DNA of 64,000 bases from Taeniopygia guttata (GCF_048771995.1 NC_133024.1:87514501-87578500), one strand, 5' to 3'; numbered from the stretch's first letter, positions 14,285-29,600 are shown. Notes: generated from the sequence alone by a model not told the origin. Program-made: numbers and translations.

Positions 14285-14605
14285 AATCATAGGAAAATAG
14301 AGTGATTAGGGTTGAAAGGGATCTTAAAGATCATCTAATACTGATCCCACCTCCATAAGCCATGATTATTACCTTCCATTAGGGCAGGGTACTCAGAGTC
14401 CCATATAACCTGGCCTTGAACAGTTCCACGGGTGGGGTGTCCCATGTCCCTGGGCAACCTGTTCCAGTGCCTTATCACTGTTATAGTAAAGAGCTTCATC
14501 CTAATATATAATAAAAATCTATTTTTCTTCATCTTAAGGCCATTTCTTTCCCCTTGTCCTGTCACTTCATACACTTGTGAAAAGTCCTTTTCCAGGAACT
14601 TGACT
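14285..14605 (-). mobile_element. CR1 LINE fragment, - strand, with ORF2 C-terminal remnant
   Basis: Read on the + strand this is the reverse complement of a CR1 3' end, with blocks such as GATCTTAAAGATCATCTAAT, CAACCTGTTCCAGTGCCT and CCCCTTGTCCTGTCACTTCA. The minus-strand translation contains TVIRHWNRLPRDMG. This is recognisably the conserved C-terminus of CR1 ORF2 (V-x-x-H-W-N-R-L-P-R-E-V-V). The element is 5'-truncated and mutated, hence inactive. Confidence 0.9.
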
Positions 14606-17600
14606 ACAATCCTAACTCATTTTTTGGGTCTAACTTTTAGAAATTCACTTTTTTCTACCTTTCCCTTTTGAAAGGCATAGGTGGTTGAGAGGTAGGAATC
14701 CATTGACTGGACTGGCAACTTTTTCAGTTAAATCACTCATCTTCCTTGAATATGTGCCATGTGTCTATTCAAACAGTTTCAGTCCCAAAGGGCTTGCACA
14801 GTCTCCCTCACTTTGTATGCTGGGATTCCCAGGCTTCTTCAGAGTTCTACTTAAGCATGACTATGATATAAATAACATTCTGTCCTCAGGATCTTTGAAC
14901 TTAATTAGCAGAAAATGAAAAATCTTTCCTATCTCGCAAGGTGAAACAAAAAGGTATTGAATTTCAAATGGATGAAAGGAGTTGCTTTTTCCAAACAATG
15001 TACAGTTAATTAATAGAACTTGCTATCACATGGTTAGTTCTGAGAGAAACAGCATCATATTTGCAAATGACAAGTCATTTTTAGGCATAAAAGCAAATCT
15101 TCACACCAAGTTCAGGCTGGGTTAAATTCAGTAGAATGCATTATGCAGAAGATCAGATTGGATTATAATAATGGTTTGCTCCTAGCCTTAAAAAATCTGT
15201 GAGTTTTACTAACTGCTACTATACAATGATGTCAAATCATCCCAGTGGTTCATGGCATGTGCCAATCAATAGTGTCAAGACAGCACATTCACCCATGGTA
15301 AACCATCACACTGGGCCTTCAGAGGGTCAGAAAAGTCTAGGAGGCTTTTCAAACTGGTGGCTATCTCATCTCTTTCTAGAGTGGAACAAATCTGTTCTCC
15401 TCCACTCCTGTATGGGAACCCTGGGAGCATCAGTCATATTCATGCTAGCATGGTGTGTCTTCAGCTCTGTCTGCAGGTCTGCAGGAATAAGATGACCAAG
15501 TCCAACAAGGTCTTGGGCAAAAGATGTTTGGAGGAAGGTGAGGAAATCAAAAGGTCAATGGCTGCAATTAACTGTATCTTTTGACCAGTGTAACAGGCAC
15601 AATGGAGTCCCAGTGCCCTATTACCCTGACCAGCATCCCTTCCATCCCCATATAAACCCAGAACCACCCACAGGAACCTGTGGAAGCAGAAGGTCCATCC
15701 TCAGGTGCCGATGGTTGAGTGGTATAACTGAACCTTGGAGGCAGTACAAAATTCCCCATGGACAGGTATGTTCTATGACATTTCTGTCACTCTTTTTTAC
15801 TTGCGATATCCTAAGGTGGGACCAGGAGATCTCATTTGTCTTTATTGCCTTCTCTCATATTACCTTTCTGTGGTGTGGCATGATAGATACCCTATTCATT
15901 TCTGAACTGTTAAAAATATGTTCATGCTGACAAGGTACCAAGAGAACAGAGGCACTTTTTGACATGATTGCACTTACCTACAACTTCAGTCATCTTATGG
16001 GCCCCTAAGAAATCATGGAGGATGTCTTCTAGTGAATAGCTGTGCTGGGGTCATTTCAGTTAAGGGAAGTTGTTTCAGCCTTGTGGGTTGAAAAAAGTTA
16101 TCTACTGGGGGGAAAAGAAAACAAAAAACTTAAAAGGGGCAAATCAGCTCCTTACACTAGTGGTTTTATACCATCAAGGTGTACTTTTATACAAAGTCAA
16201 AGAGTACACATAAAGGAAGCACAAAATGCTCATGCAGTTGCTCTTCCAGGATGTTTCTAATGGCAAGCTAGATTGTAAATTATTTCTTTGGAGGCCAGAA
16301 AGCACAGTGGAAATAATGTATATTATTCATAAAAATGATTGTCCTGTTCACTTGTATACCTCTGCAATTTATTCTGTAGCAGCTTTTTACTTCAAAGAAA
16401 TCACTAGCTAATGACATCTCAAACTTAAAAAAAATCCACTTATTCACAACCCTGCCCCTGAGGGAATTCCTGCATGTTATCAGAAATTTTTCCAAAGATC
16501 ATTAACAGATATTACAAACCAATTGAAACTGAGTATTTTCTTTGCAAATTACTTTTAACTTTAGAGCTATTGAAAAAAGACATTGAGTGATTTAATTTAC
16601 TTAATCTGTCTACAGATTGCAGCTATGTGCATATCCTGTGATTGCATTTCCAACAAAAAGCATATATAACTATCCCTAATAGGGATATTTTTCTAAATTA
16701 TCCTACAAGATCAGTAAGATCTCTGCAGATATTAATGTTTACTTTTTCATTTAGAAAATTGCACTCAAAAAAGAAATGGGCATCTTTATTCTGTTTTTAT
16801 TTTAGAAGTAACAGCACACTATAATACTTATTTTACCTACTATTTTAATTAAAACTCCAATAGTCATACCCTTTGAGGATATGTTCTACTGATTTTTCTG
16901 AAAAATCACTGTAATTTCATTAGGCTGTGAAGACAATGTTTTAGAAACACCTTACACAGCAATGAGTATACCAAAAGTGATCCTCTATCTTGCATCAATC
17001 CAAAACACCAAGCTAATTCAGCAGTGGAGGGCTGGAGATTGAATCTGATTCTGTACTTCATTGCCTTAAACTCCTCCCAGAGAACCTTATATGTGTCAGC
17101 ACCACTTCTGCAGGAAGTATGAAAAATCTCTTCCCCCATGAATATTTAGTACGCAGCTTCCTTCCTAAGGTTCCTGCTCTCTCTGCAGATAAGAGATAAG
17201 GGCTTGAAGCCCCTGAAGCTTGGGTGGTGTTTGAAGTTAATGCCTTTGAATGGCAGTGAACACAGCTGCTGTACTTTGTGTACTGCTCAGTCCTGATCAT
17301 GTGTTACATGTGCTTTACCAGGACACTCTTGGAAGACACATGAGTGAAGCAGTGGATGGTTTGAGGAGATGAATCAGGATTAACTGCTGGAAAGTTCAAC
17401 TTAGCTGAGCTGGTGACTGACCAAGAGGCATGAGCAGAAAAAAAGGTTTTAGATGTCCTAAGAGCTTTCTTATCAAAAATGCAGGTGATGAAAAATGCAG
17501 GGAGTGTGTAGATTGGGAACCTGGACTTGGACATCTATATCCCACATGAGTCTCAGTCATCCCCTTTCGTGGCCTCAGGCCCAAAGATAACTATTCAGTG

Positions 17601-20600
17601 AAGGACCCAGATTTTTCACAGCTAATAGGTGTATAAACATCTTTTCAGATCTTGCTTTGAGTGATGGGAGAAATGTGCAGGAAGGGTGACAGAGAATTTG
17701 CAGGTGGTAGCACCTTCCTTGAATAGTCTACATCTTCCTATCAGCTGGGTCAGAGGTCTGCAACCAGTCTAAAAACTTCTTCATTCTCAGTACTATTGAA
17801 CTCTCACTCTCTTGCTGTTTTCCTTTCCTGGGTTACAACAGAAAGATCTGACAAATGAAAGAATTTCTTTTGTTTCACAGTGCATCAAAATACATGGGGG
17901 TCAGTTAAGCAAATTTTCAAACTCTGTCAAGAGCTGAAAAAATTACTTCCTGAGCTACCTGATGTCCAGTTTTGTCCTGTAAATATTAAGAAACCATAAA
18001 TCTTTACAAGGGTCCCATGCCATTAACTCGGCAACTTGCTCCTGCCACTATCCTGTGGAGGTAGGTAGGCACAAGAAAGAGGAACTGGCTGCTACTCAGC
18101 AATGTCTGGGCAGGTTACTGGCCTGGTTTTAACCCACACTGCACTCAGATAAGTGCGAAGGGAGGATAGCATGCCCTTTTTCCCTGATAAAATTGCAGCC
18201 TCTCATTCCTGCTCTTCATTCACCCCCATGACCTGCTCAAGACATTTTTCTAGTCATGGTCCAAACCTCTAGTTTACAGCCATAATAGCACTGAGACTGT
18301 CAGTAGCTGTCTCTGGAAATTCAACTGCTTTCCAGGATCCCTTGCTTTTAAATGTGTTTCCCTTATCCTTCTGCCACACACTTGCACCTGGCATTACAGT
18401 GTCAGATCAGATGGCACACATGGAAAGCCAGAACCTCAACATATTTGCTAGTGGCTTTTGCTTCTCTAGCAGTGCAATGTCTGGTGCATATCCAGCTTCA
18501 GGGACAAGTCAGTTCAGTGCTCCATCCTCCCTGTCTTCCCTGCCTGCCTTCCTCCTCACAGGAGCCTTGTGTTTCTTGTGCTTTGCTACAACCACATACC
18601 TGGCGTTCTGAGCTCCTTCTGCAGTTCCTTCTACTTGGAGACTGATGACAGAAGCCACCAGCATGCCTCTGTCAGGGGTGACCTGGACTTTGCACCTGCC
18701 AGCATCGGGCGCTGTGCCATCAGCTGCCAAACTGGCGCAGCTCCAGCAGCTGCAGCAGCTGAGCGCTTCTGTTGTCACTCAACCCAGGACATCTCCACGG
18801 AGTCTGATAACACATCTGCTAATTAATGCCAGTCACTGGTCAGATCCTCAACTGGATTAAATTGGAACGGGTCCATTTAAGCCTGTGACAATTAGCAGCA
18901 GCTTAGAGCTGACCCGATGGCTTTCTCTATGACGTGAATATATGTCTTGTTCAAAGCGAGTAAAACCCATCAACAAATTGCATAAAAATTACCAAATGAT
19001 CAGAAAATGAAATAAGTGTTAGTAACTCCAAGCCAAGGCCAAATTACAATGGTGGCAAAGAAGTGATAGCCTAGCCCCAGCTAAGTTAACTTTCTGAGCC
19101 ATCCAAGCTCCTTTTAATAAAAATAATTAATAATAAGAGATGTGCTTCTGGACACATTCACCTTTCTGTAAAGAAAGTCTAATGAGTCTGTCTCTTAAAA
19201 AACAGACTATCAGAAAATTTAAATGTGAGTCTATTAACTTGTAAGCACAGTGTTTTACACTTTAACAATAGAACAGATCAAAATCTAGTCTTGAATTCCG
19301 TTTTTTTTAAGACTTGTAAAGCAACACCACTAAGTGGAAAGGAACATTTCAATAATTTTCTTTGTATTTTGTTTCTGCCCTTTGTCAAAATTTTATTTCA
19401 GTGAATACTTCCACCCTGTAAGGTTGTATCACCAGTCCTCTCAACCATAACAAGCAGAGTTGTAGAAAGTATTAAATCTTCAACAGAGGTAAGTAGGATA
19501 CTCCTGGAAATAAAGAAAAAGTTTGATAGGTTGTGTCAAAAGGAACTGTGGTTATTATTATAATTTATTATTTCTTAAGCACTGACAATGTGCTCAGTTC
19601 TGCTGATTAAGTTTTTCTGAGCAAGTTCTACTGATTATCTTCTGAGGACAACACACTGTACTACAAAGAAGATATGTGACAGCTATCAAGACTTTTGCTT
19701 TCAAGACTCACTTAGCAAAACAATTACATGCCAGTTATGCAGGTTTTATGGAAAAAAGGAGAGAAAATGCATAAACTGAGTAAATATCATGACTTTTGTG
19801 TTCACTAATTTCCTACTCCGTATCTCTTCACTTCAGCACTGTCTGACAATCTCGAAGTTACAGTGAGATTTGAGGAAGATCTAAAGCCTCATCCCTGCTT
19901 ATATTCAGTTATAAGCGTCATGTTATATTAGAGGCATGCACACAGGCTGTATTGTTAGAATCTGTCTTTGGATCTGGGACTCACTCCCCAGCAAGGGCAG
20001 AGATGGCTGAATGGGGCCAGCCTGAGACAGACAAAAATCAGAACCACTACAGATTCACACATGCATTTCCTTCACACCGCAGAGCAGATCAGACTGAGCT
20101 AGCCTATGCTCTACCCGTAGGAGGTGATCTGACCTTACAAACAGATTAGGGGTGCAGGTGCCTCAAGGGAGCCTTCCTATCCTTGCTAGGCTCTCAGGGC
20201 TGTTTCTCTAACAGACCTATTGTTAAGTTTCTCCAGCCTGAGCTATAGGCATGTTTTGCAGGGCATCTAGGAGTCAGGGATGTTTGGTTTCTGCTGATCT
20301 AGAGGCACTGCAGATATTCTATTCCAGTTAACAGGTTTATATCTAATTTAGCATGTAAAGAAATCACAGTTTCTTCCTCCACCTTTACCCTCAGATCATT
20401 TATGTATAGTTTACCTCCAGGGTGGAAGATTCCCCAAAACAGGCATTTGATGGCAAAATAATGTCCATGCATTTGTGTATACACAGCAAGGGACATGGCT
20501 GAGGACTGCTCTAAGGTTCTCTGGCCAAATTTGCGTGTCAGGAGGGTTCCAAACAGACATTGTCCCTCGCCCCAGCCAGGCAACACCTAGGCTGTCAAAC

Positions 20601-23337
20601 CACAGCACTTCAGGGTTCCAGCTGTGCAGATGTTCTTAGAAGAAAAGCTCACTTTGGTCTGCTTCTATCCTTTAGCCTGCACACTTCCCTAAATCCTGCC
20701 AGCATGCTTTCTTTTCTTTTTTTTTTTTTTTTTTTTGTAACTGACAGAGAGAAGTGAGTTCTTATATAAATCTTTTGTGTGAAGATCAAACTGCGCACAT
20801 GTAGAACTATATTTTTTTTTAGGGGAAAATCTGCCCTAAAATAATCATTCCATGTTATCCTCACAGAGCATCTGCACTTCCTTTTAAAACGCATCCAAGG
20901 CCACCCTCAAGACCAGACCCAGCGCTGTCAGGCAGCGGGCTGCAGCTGAAGCCTCTGTGCGGGTAGGGAGGGCAGAGCATGGGCAGCCCAGGGCAGGACT
21001 GGGGTCAGGGGCAATGCAGCTGGAAGGGACCGTAATCTGAGTTGCTCCTTGTAGACAATGTCAGCCTTTGTACTGATAGAAACTTGTGGGGCAACTTGGG
21101 AGCCGAGCTGGGTCATGTGAAAAAGGTGTTTCTTTACCTAGCCAGCTTGGACTCCTCAAGCATCCAGCTGGCAGACTCTGAGGTTTCACTCAAATCTTGT
21201 TAAGTTAACATTAGTTTACTAATAGACCGAGGAGCAAAGGATCTGGTTGAGAAAACACAGCCTTTCATTCACAAACTCAGAAACCTTTGTAATGGAGAGG
21301 AGAATCAGCAAAAATGATCGACTGATAACAGTACTATTGAGAAATTCTTTCTAAAAACAGAAAATAGTAAAGAAGATAGCCCCAAATTGCAATACAACAG
21401 CAGTTTTAGGGTCAATTTCAGTGCTGCTTTGTGTTTCACTATTTACAGTTTAATTACCAGCTAGAAAAATGATCAGATATTAGGTATAGTGAAGACCCCA
21501 TGTGTGACACAAAGCAGTAGCACAACTCACTGTAGCAGCTTATCTTTGGGAAGCCTCCCTCTCTCTCTTTTTCACTATTTCTCTTCATCTTGCTTACTTC
21601 ATATAGTCAGAGTTTTACATCCAGCCCTAATTTTCCCAGAAAGGCAGCCCTTAAAAAGCAGCACAAGTTTTTTTACTCAGGACCATAAAAAAGGACGTGC
21701 ATTCCAGTGCAGCCATCTAATAGACAGATGAACCAATTCCATTAATATAAAAACTTTCTACCTGTGCCCATTCCCCAGAAAAGCTTTTGCCAAAGCTGGA
21801 ACAAAACCCTAATCTAGTCTTTATTAAAGTGGAGAAAAATCAACTTCCTTTCACTCCCCCATTCAATTTCCACCACTGTGATTTTCTAAATTTCAGTCAG
21901 GCCTGTGACCAAGAGCTACAGGGCCAAAAGTGTCTGGGTGTGCTGTATTCCTGGCCCAAATGGAAGCAGGAAATACTAAACATCTTGCATGGAAGCCTGC
22001 TCTCATCAGGTTTATAGCCCAGCTTTTTTCATCAAAAGCAGTGAGGATAGTACGCAGTTCAGAAATGCATCCAAGCATATGGGAGTCTCTCTACACTAAT
22101 CCTCCTTTTGAGTTTCATCCAGCACTAAATCAGAGCCACACCGGAGAGAGAAATAATGCAATAGCTTGTGGAAAATACATGGCTCCTCTCTGTTAGGGTA
22201 TGGAAAATCAAACATGATTCGCTTTTCTCCTTAAAAATTGTTGGAGGAATATTAACACCATAAAGCATGACAGAGATTGGAAAAGAACAAAAGTCAGATA
22301 CCTTTTAAACTTGCCTGCCCTGGGACTATACATCCCTGGGAAGTCTTTGCTGGGACAGCAACAGCAATCTTGGAAGAGTAACAGGATAATGACACAGGTG
22401 ACAAAATTCACCTGAGAGGCTAAGAAAACACCTTTTTGCAGAGTTAACCTGCACTATGCTCACTGCATTGCAACTGCAGCCACCACTTTGAGAGGTCCCC
22501 TGAGAGCATCACTGCTGGAATTCTGGGGAAGAAGGGCTGCACAGTCTTATTTTCCCAGACAGAATACAGGGCTCTCTGTCTGGGAGAGAGAAAGGGCTTT
22601 GCTGAGCTCATCCAAGGACAAGAGGGCCCTATGGCTGCACCAAGGCCCAAAGAGCGTGCTGTCAGTGCTGCCCTGGACATGGGAGCAGAGCGGGCAGAGT
22701 GGTGATGCCCACTCTCCACTACAGCCTCTGGCCTCACCTGCTGATAGCAAAAACAGAAAAAAGCAGTAAGAGGAGACCTACACCAACTTCTCAAGATGCT
22801 CTAGCAGAAAAGCACAGGCTGACTAGGGCTTGAGCCCTTAATTTCTTTTTCAGTATGTCAAAATTTAAAAAAAAATTCAAAGAAGTACAATCCTGATCCA
22901 CAGGCTCCAAACACCATTCTCTGGACCTCAGACAGGTGACAGAAATAAAAGTTTTTAACAGAACTTGCTTCAGGAGTGCTGATGTGTTAGGGAGCTGAAA
23001 AAGAGCTGTCAGCTGACAAAATTATATGGGTAGTTAAGGATACAAGTTAGGAAAGGAATTAGCTATGTAATTAGCAGCAGGAAAAATAAATGCAGCTCCA
23101 AGCACACAAGCAGGTACACGTGCAGAGCCAACCTGGAACTTGTAAACAGCCTATTGTTTCCATATATAAACATCTTCAAAATAGAATTTTCCTGATCACA
23201 TTTATTGCCTTTTCCTGATTAAAACTGAGAGAAATCTTTTATTTTTTAAATTTTCTAAAAGAAAGAAATCAGTATTTGACTCCTAGTTCTTGAAAATTAT
23301 TGACCAGAATCTTGTCTGTCATAACTCAGCCTTGCTA
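14606..23337. other. Intergenic DNA, no gene recognised
   Basis: AT-rich unique sequence with a T20 run at 20717-20736. A locally GC-richer patch at 18340-18830 holds several overlapping short ORFs on both strands without recognisable domains. No tRNA, rRNA or further interspersed repeat was identified by eye. Confidence 0.55.
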
Positions 23338-23625
23338 TCATAGAATCATAGTTATCACAGAAGTATAGAATCACAGAATTGTTTGGGTTGGAAGAGACTT
23401 CAAAAATCATCTAGTCCAACTGCTTTGCCATGTGCAGGGACAACTTCCACTAGACCAGGTTGCTCAAAGTCCCATCTAACTTGGCCTTAACCAATTCCAG
23501 GGATGAGGTATCCACAGCTTCTCTGGACAACCTGTTCCAGTGCCTCACCAGCGTCTTAGTGAAGGATTTCTTCCTAATATCTAATCTAAACATACCCTCT
23601 TTCAGTTCAAAACTAAATTGCCATC
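23338..23625 (-). mobile_element. CR1 LINE fragment, - strand
   Basis: The sequence opens with the reverse complement of the CR1 3' terminal repeat (ATCATAGAATCATAG, then ATAGAATCACAGAATTG). It continues with TTTGGGTTGGAAGAGACTTC, ATCTAGTCCAACTGCTTTGC, CTAGACCAGGTTGCTCAAAG and CTTCCTAATATCTAATCTAA. This is the least diverged CR1 copy seen in the window. It is 5'-truncated and has no open ORF2. Confidence 0.93.
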
Positions 23626-26600
23626 TACAAAGCAGAGCATCTTTACCGAGGCTTAAGATTTTCTCCCATATGCTGTTTCTTTAGAACAACTTGTCTTCCT
23701 CTTTTAGTTTTTTTTCCTTTTTTTTTTTTCAAAATATGCATCTGGTTTAAGGTGACTTTTTCTTTCCCAGCATATGGAGCAGAATGATTATGATGATTTG
23801 GATTTATTTTAAATCACAGTGTATTAAATGGAAAAATAAATGCTAATATGTTGATATTGTTTACTTCTGAATGAATTATTGATATGAATGAGTAGTTGCT
23901 TCTATCATAATTACTCTTTATTAAATAAATATATTTTGAATTAGAGATCCTTAATTAAGAAATCACATTTTTGTCGGAAAATTGTTTCCCTGATGCTAGT
24001 ATAAGAAATATCTTACGTTACTCTATAGAGAAAAAAATAAAAGGCTGGTGAAATTATTCTATTTTTTATCTTTTCCTTTGCTCTGTGAATTTGGCAGTGC
24101 TTTGTGCATATTCCCTTTCACTGCTTCTCTCCTCTAATCAGTTAAGTGAGGCTCTTTCCCCTCTGTTGTTTGTGTGGATCTGTCACATAGCACCTAGAGA
24201 CAGAAAAAAACCATTTTAAGTAGGAAAATGCAAAACAAAAAAACTAAAGGCTTGAGGATCAGATACCTGAAACTCCTCTCAACATTTTCTTTCAAGCTGA
24301 GCACGTTTCAGATTAATAGTGACTCTTTAACATAAATAATGATCTAATGAAATAAATATGAAATAGAAAGAATCATAAAAAGAATTTTACATTTAAGAAT
24401 GCCATCTGTGTAACACTTAGCCTAACAATGAAATCATTTCAGTGCCAAAACAGCTCACTCCGCTTCCAGCACAAGTTACAGGAGAGGGTAATGGCTTTGC
24501 AAAATGGCATAAAAGTCTGAGCTCAATCACAAAAGGAACACCTGGGTTCAAACTCACTCTGCTTCACACAGACAATGGGTCTCACACGAGTTTTGAGTTC
24601 ACCCTTGCTAATGTTTCCACCTCGAGTCATCACAAATTTTTCACAAAGCTGACAATTTTTATTGCAAGAGGAGAAGATTTTGCGGGTCAGTGTGAGGAGA
24701 TCTTGCAACAACTATTATATTGATTCTCTGCTTCCCAGGTGTGGAATCCAGAGTCAGTATTGTCTGACTGAAGTGCACAGGACTCAGAAACAAGACCCTG
24801 TGTACGTATATCTGTTGCAAGAAAAATTCCCTCACTTAGGACTTAACACCAGACCAGCCATCAGTGTTTCGGACCAGTGTCCTGAGCTGCAGGTCTGTCT
24901 GGGCGCGCGCTGTGTCGCAGAACGGAGATGCTGTTTTTGTGAACAGGGAAGCCAAGCTCTTGCCATGTGCAAGGCGGCGCAGCAGAGCCATGGAGAACAC
25001 AATGGAGATTGTTTGTTTATACCAGCCAAAGAGAAGGGAACATATTTGTTTTGAGTGAGCTGTGTTAGAATACATATTGTTGTATATGCCCAGGCCTCAT
25101 TACACCATGCTAGTCTTCAATATGGATCAGATCCTAAAACTGCTTGACATACTGAAATAAATGTGAGTTCTACCCACAGAACATCTCCAGACTTAGGCCT
25201 CATGTCTGTCAATGTCATCTCAAAAAAACAAATGTTCAAAGAAGTAAAACAACAAAAGTATCTTTGAGACTGTGGAGGATGCTCACGTGTGGTAGATGCC
25301 ATTCAAGGGTATGCTAAGGAATTACTTCGAGAGAAAGAAATCCACATACCAAGACGGGAGAAAAGAATAGGCCTGAAAAAAAAAGAGAGAGAATTAAGTT
25401 TCATGAAAGAAATATTTCTTATTTATATTTCAGAAGTTACTGTGAAAGCAAAAGGAAATTCTTCCTTCACATCAGCAATGAGGCCACATTAACATCACCT
25501 CAGGCAAAGGTGGCCACAGCTGAAATTTTCTTAAAGATATAATCATGAGGGCATTCACAGAGGAACAGTTAAAGTGCTGTTCAGTAAACAACCTGAACTG
25601 CTGTATGCTGTATTCATATAAGGAAAGGTATGAGCCAACAGAGAGAGATGTTCAGCTGCAATCAAAGAGGATCTAAGCCTAACTGAGCTCTCACATGACA
25701 GTTGGGATCATTTCGGATCCCTTCCAATGAAGATAAAATAGCATCAAAAGCAGAGAGGTTTTTTCTTTCTTTTAAGGATGAAAACACAACATCATTAGTC
25801 AAATTTACTCTGAACTTGAACCTCCTCATGTTGATTTGTACTCAGGTTCAGTAAACATATCTTTCCATCAAGGTAAATAAATGTAAAAGCCCATCAGTAA
25901 GTTAATTGCTTAACGATGGATGCAGTGTGGGGTGTAACACTGTTTCTGACTATACTGCTGAAGTTAACGACCTCTCAAAAACACCTATTATACAGCTTGG
26001 TAGCTAAAAAAAAACTGTTCCTTCTCGAAAATCTGCTTATAAAATTTCAACCATTTTTTCCTGATGTTGGAGGGGGGGTGGAAACCTCTGAGGACAATTT
26101 TCCAGGTGGACTGATGTAAAATGGAGTTTATTCATTTGAGATGCCATCCTTTGTGGGCCTGCATGACCAGGGAGATTAGGCTCAAGAGAAGTGAGGAGTC
26201 CACAGTGAGGGCAAAAGTTGAACAGCCTGGGAAAAACATCTCCAAATTAAAATTCCCATGGTTCTAAGTGGGACCATTCACTGGGAGGGGTAGAGGGCTC
26301 AGTCTAAAGATGTCAGGCAGAAGCCTGATCCCGCATGCGTGGCACACACCTAGGGACATCTGGGAATGTGCCCTCCTCCCCTGTCTTTGCACACCTAGAG
26401 CCCAGGTTTGAGGACCCACGAGAATAAGCAGTTATTCCCATTAAAACTGAGGCATTTAATAGAGGTGAAGGCAAAATCAGCTCTCCAGTGAGAGAACAGT
26501 GAGGCAGGAGGGTATGCCAAGCATCTGAGAGTGAAATCTGGCTCATGGTGGGCAGACAGGCACAGTGCAGAAGCACAGCTGCCAGCCTGACATGATGGAT

Positions 26601-29600
26601 CAGAAAAGCTACTAAAGAGCTGTAAGAGTCCAGGCAATTGAAACAAAGCAAAACATGAAAAGGCAATAGGTCAGACCTTCTTTGCAATCTATCAATTAAA
26701 CAAGCATCCACTTCCAAAGGAGTATGATGTCCTAAGCAGTAGACATCCCAGCGTGTGATTGCTACTGTGATGGAGGGACAGACTTATCAAAAGGAATTAA
26801 TAATAATAATTACTAGTAACGCTAATAATTTAGTTGAAGTTGCTCTTTAGTGAACCCCTCTGAGGAAATAACATGGTTGGGCATTTTGGCTTAATTCTAT
26901 AGTCCCATACCAGTTTTACTCAGCCTGTTGAAAAACAAAGGTGTGTTCAAATATGTCCATTACATGGAAGGTTTTGCCAAGATCTTGCCCTCCTTCAGTT
27001 AGGCAGCAGCGGTGAGTGCCACAGAGCTGGCTTCAGCTGCTTTCTGCAAAACCCTGAAGCTTTCAGAAACATTCATTTCTGCTGGCATCACTCAACAGCT
27101 CATTGTTAGGGTTTGTTCTCATTGGCATGCATGAACAGAGACTGATGTACAGGGTGACCTAGAGTGACAGCCTTCAGCCCCAAAAGTGGATACCTGCTTC
27201 CCTTAGAGTCCAGCGACTCATACTTGACTGAGAAGGATATATACAAAAATTATCTTTCCTCTCTCATTTGCGTGTGTTAAAGCTAAGTGTGTTCAGCCAA
27301 ATTAGCAATCAGGCAAACTGTGCATGCAGAAATTTGCACTTGTACAAACTGTGCATTTTTTTTGTAACATTCCAAGATTAAATATCTTGACAAAAGATGA
27401 AAACCCTTTAACAAATCTGCCCCTAGAGAAAAGTAACATTTTTTTTATTCCATTTACTGTCAAACGACATATAGTTGAACACAGTCCTATAGGTTGATTT
27501 GTTGCTTTAAATAATGTCACTAACATCCAGATATCAATGTGATGGTGCAGAAAAAAAGAGTTCACATTGAGCTAGATTCAATTACAGACCTAGAAATTGA
27601 AATTAAGTCTGATGCTACATGCTTAATTTATGTTTGTGTGACTGAGAAAGGGAGTATCTGGTTTACCTTGAATTTCCTGCCTTAGTGTGGTGAAAACATG
27701 ACCCATCGCATTAATTAAAAAATAGTTTACAAATGTAACTTAAGTGGTATTGCACTGGCGGGAGACAAACGCCTTTTTGTCCTTGACATGTTATGTGATA
27801 TAAACGAAGCTGTTCAATAGCTTTTTCCTCAATTCCAAGGTAGGTCTTACAATACTCACTAAAGAACAGGATAAAAGGTATGATGACACCTCACAATGAG
27901 AAGCCAAAGACTGTGCTTTACTAAAGAAAAAAATGTAAGCATTTATCCCTCAAAACCCATAAACCTCTTCTGACCACACTCTTTAAACAGGTGCCTATAG
28001 GTAGCTATCACACATGTTATGCGGGTCTATATTCATCTAATTTGAGCATTATAGCCGGGTTGGTATTTTCACGTTTAATACCCCAAAATACCATATCATA
28101 GCAATGGACTTTCAACCAGCACGCATTTGACTACTGATTTCACATATGCGGCTGGGACTAACTTTTCTCCTAATATGGTGATGGCACAGGCACTATTTAA
28201 ATGATTCCTGAGCCTTGTAAATATACACCAGATGTATCTTTTGTAAATGTTACATTTTTCAACATCTCAGCATTTGTGAATAGTTGAAAGCGATGCCAGC
28301 CATGCTTTAATGGGGCACAGAAGCACACTGCATTCAAAGAAATAGCACACCATTGCAATAGTCAAAATTACAAGTGCTGTCAAAAAGCTACATTTTTGCT
28401 TTATTGATTAGCACCAGGTAACACAGTGCTTCACATTGTACCTTCATACATGCCTCTTTCAGCTGATGATGTTTCCCTGCACGTGGGTAACTCAGAGAGG
28501 GATATGGAACTCCCAGGGCTGCACTGGGGAAGGAGAAGGGCAGAGTGGCCCGGAGAGCCACGTTGAGGCCAGAGGTGGAGGCAAAAGAGCTGTGGGAGCT
28601 GCCACTCCCACAGTCATGGCCACAACCCACTGCCACAGGATGTGCCCACCATCCCAGAGGTGGGGAGGGAACAAAGCTCAGCTTTCCCACAGGTGCTGAT
28701 GCAGTTTGAAGTTACAATACATTTTCCTGCAGCTCAGGCTTCTGCTGCTTGGTCCTCCCTTGTTGCAGAGGTAACTCAGCACCAGGGTGAGGTATTTCCC
28801 ATTAGGGACGTCTCTGTGAGCACAGGGTGAATTCATCTGTAAGAAGAAGCCACCTCCTCGGTTTTTCCAGACCTCTCTTTTTCCCTAAGCTTTTCCTGGC
28901 TTTCCTGTCTCATTGCAGAAATCTCACAGAAGACCCAGGACACTCATGTAACAGGTTATGGGAAATGTGCTCTCTGTGCCTTCTACCTCCTGGCACTTGC
29001 CCTACCCATCACCACCACATCCAGACTGCCCCCATGGTATCCACATCAGCACCAGGTAGTAAAAGGAGCTGCCAGAAATCAGCCATCACATTTGCCTAAA
29101 AATGCAAATTTTTGTAGAATTTGTTCCCCAGCTCTCCCACAGATAAGAGGAAAGACCTTTATAATATTGCACAATTACTATTATTTGCAAGTCAGAGTGC
29201 TTTTGCTCAATGAATTTTGTGCTGGAATTGCACTATGCAACTCAGTTCAGCAAATCAGCTAAAATCAGAGCTAGGTGACACAGGACAATAAACTTAGAGG
29301 GAATGGACTAGACATAATGCCCCTCTACAAGTATTATTTCCAAGTTTACAGGCTTGCAAATTAAAATGTCCCTGGACCACTGCCATAAAAAAGAACATTA
29401 AAAATCAGGGGAAGAGGTCTGGGCATCTGTTAGAAGCATCTAATATATACCAAATGTGTATGCTGAGCTTCTTAGATATATGCATTGCTGAAATATAGCC
29501 TACGATTAATGTAAAAGCAGAAATATTTTAATTGTATTTTTCCATTTGATATTCAAATGAAAAAAAAAATCTTATTAAACACAACACTTGGCTTTGCTAT

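Noticed and set aside
18342-18860. Cluster of short ORFs in a GC-richer patch, considered as a processed pseudogene
   Set aside because: No parent protein recognised and no poly(A) tail or duplications seen.
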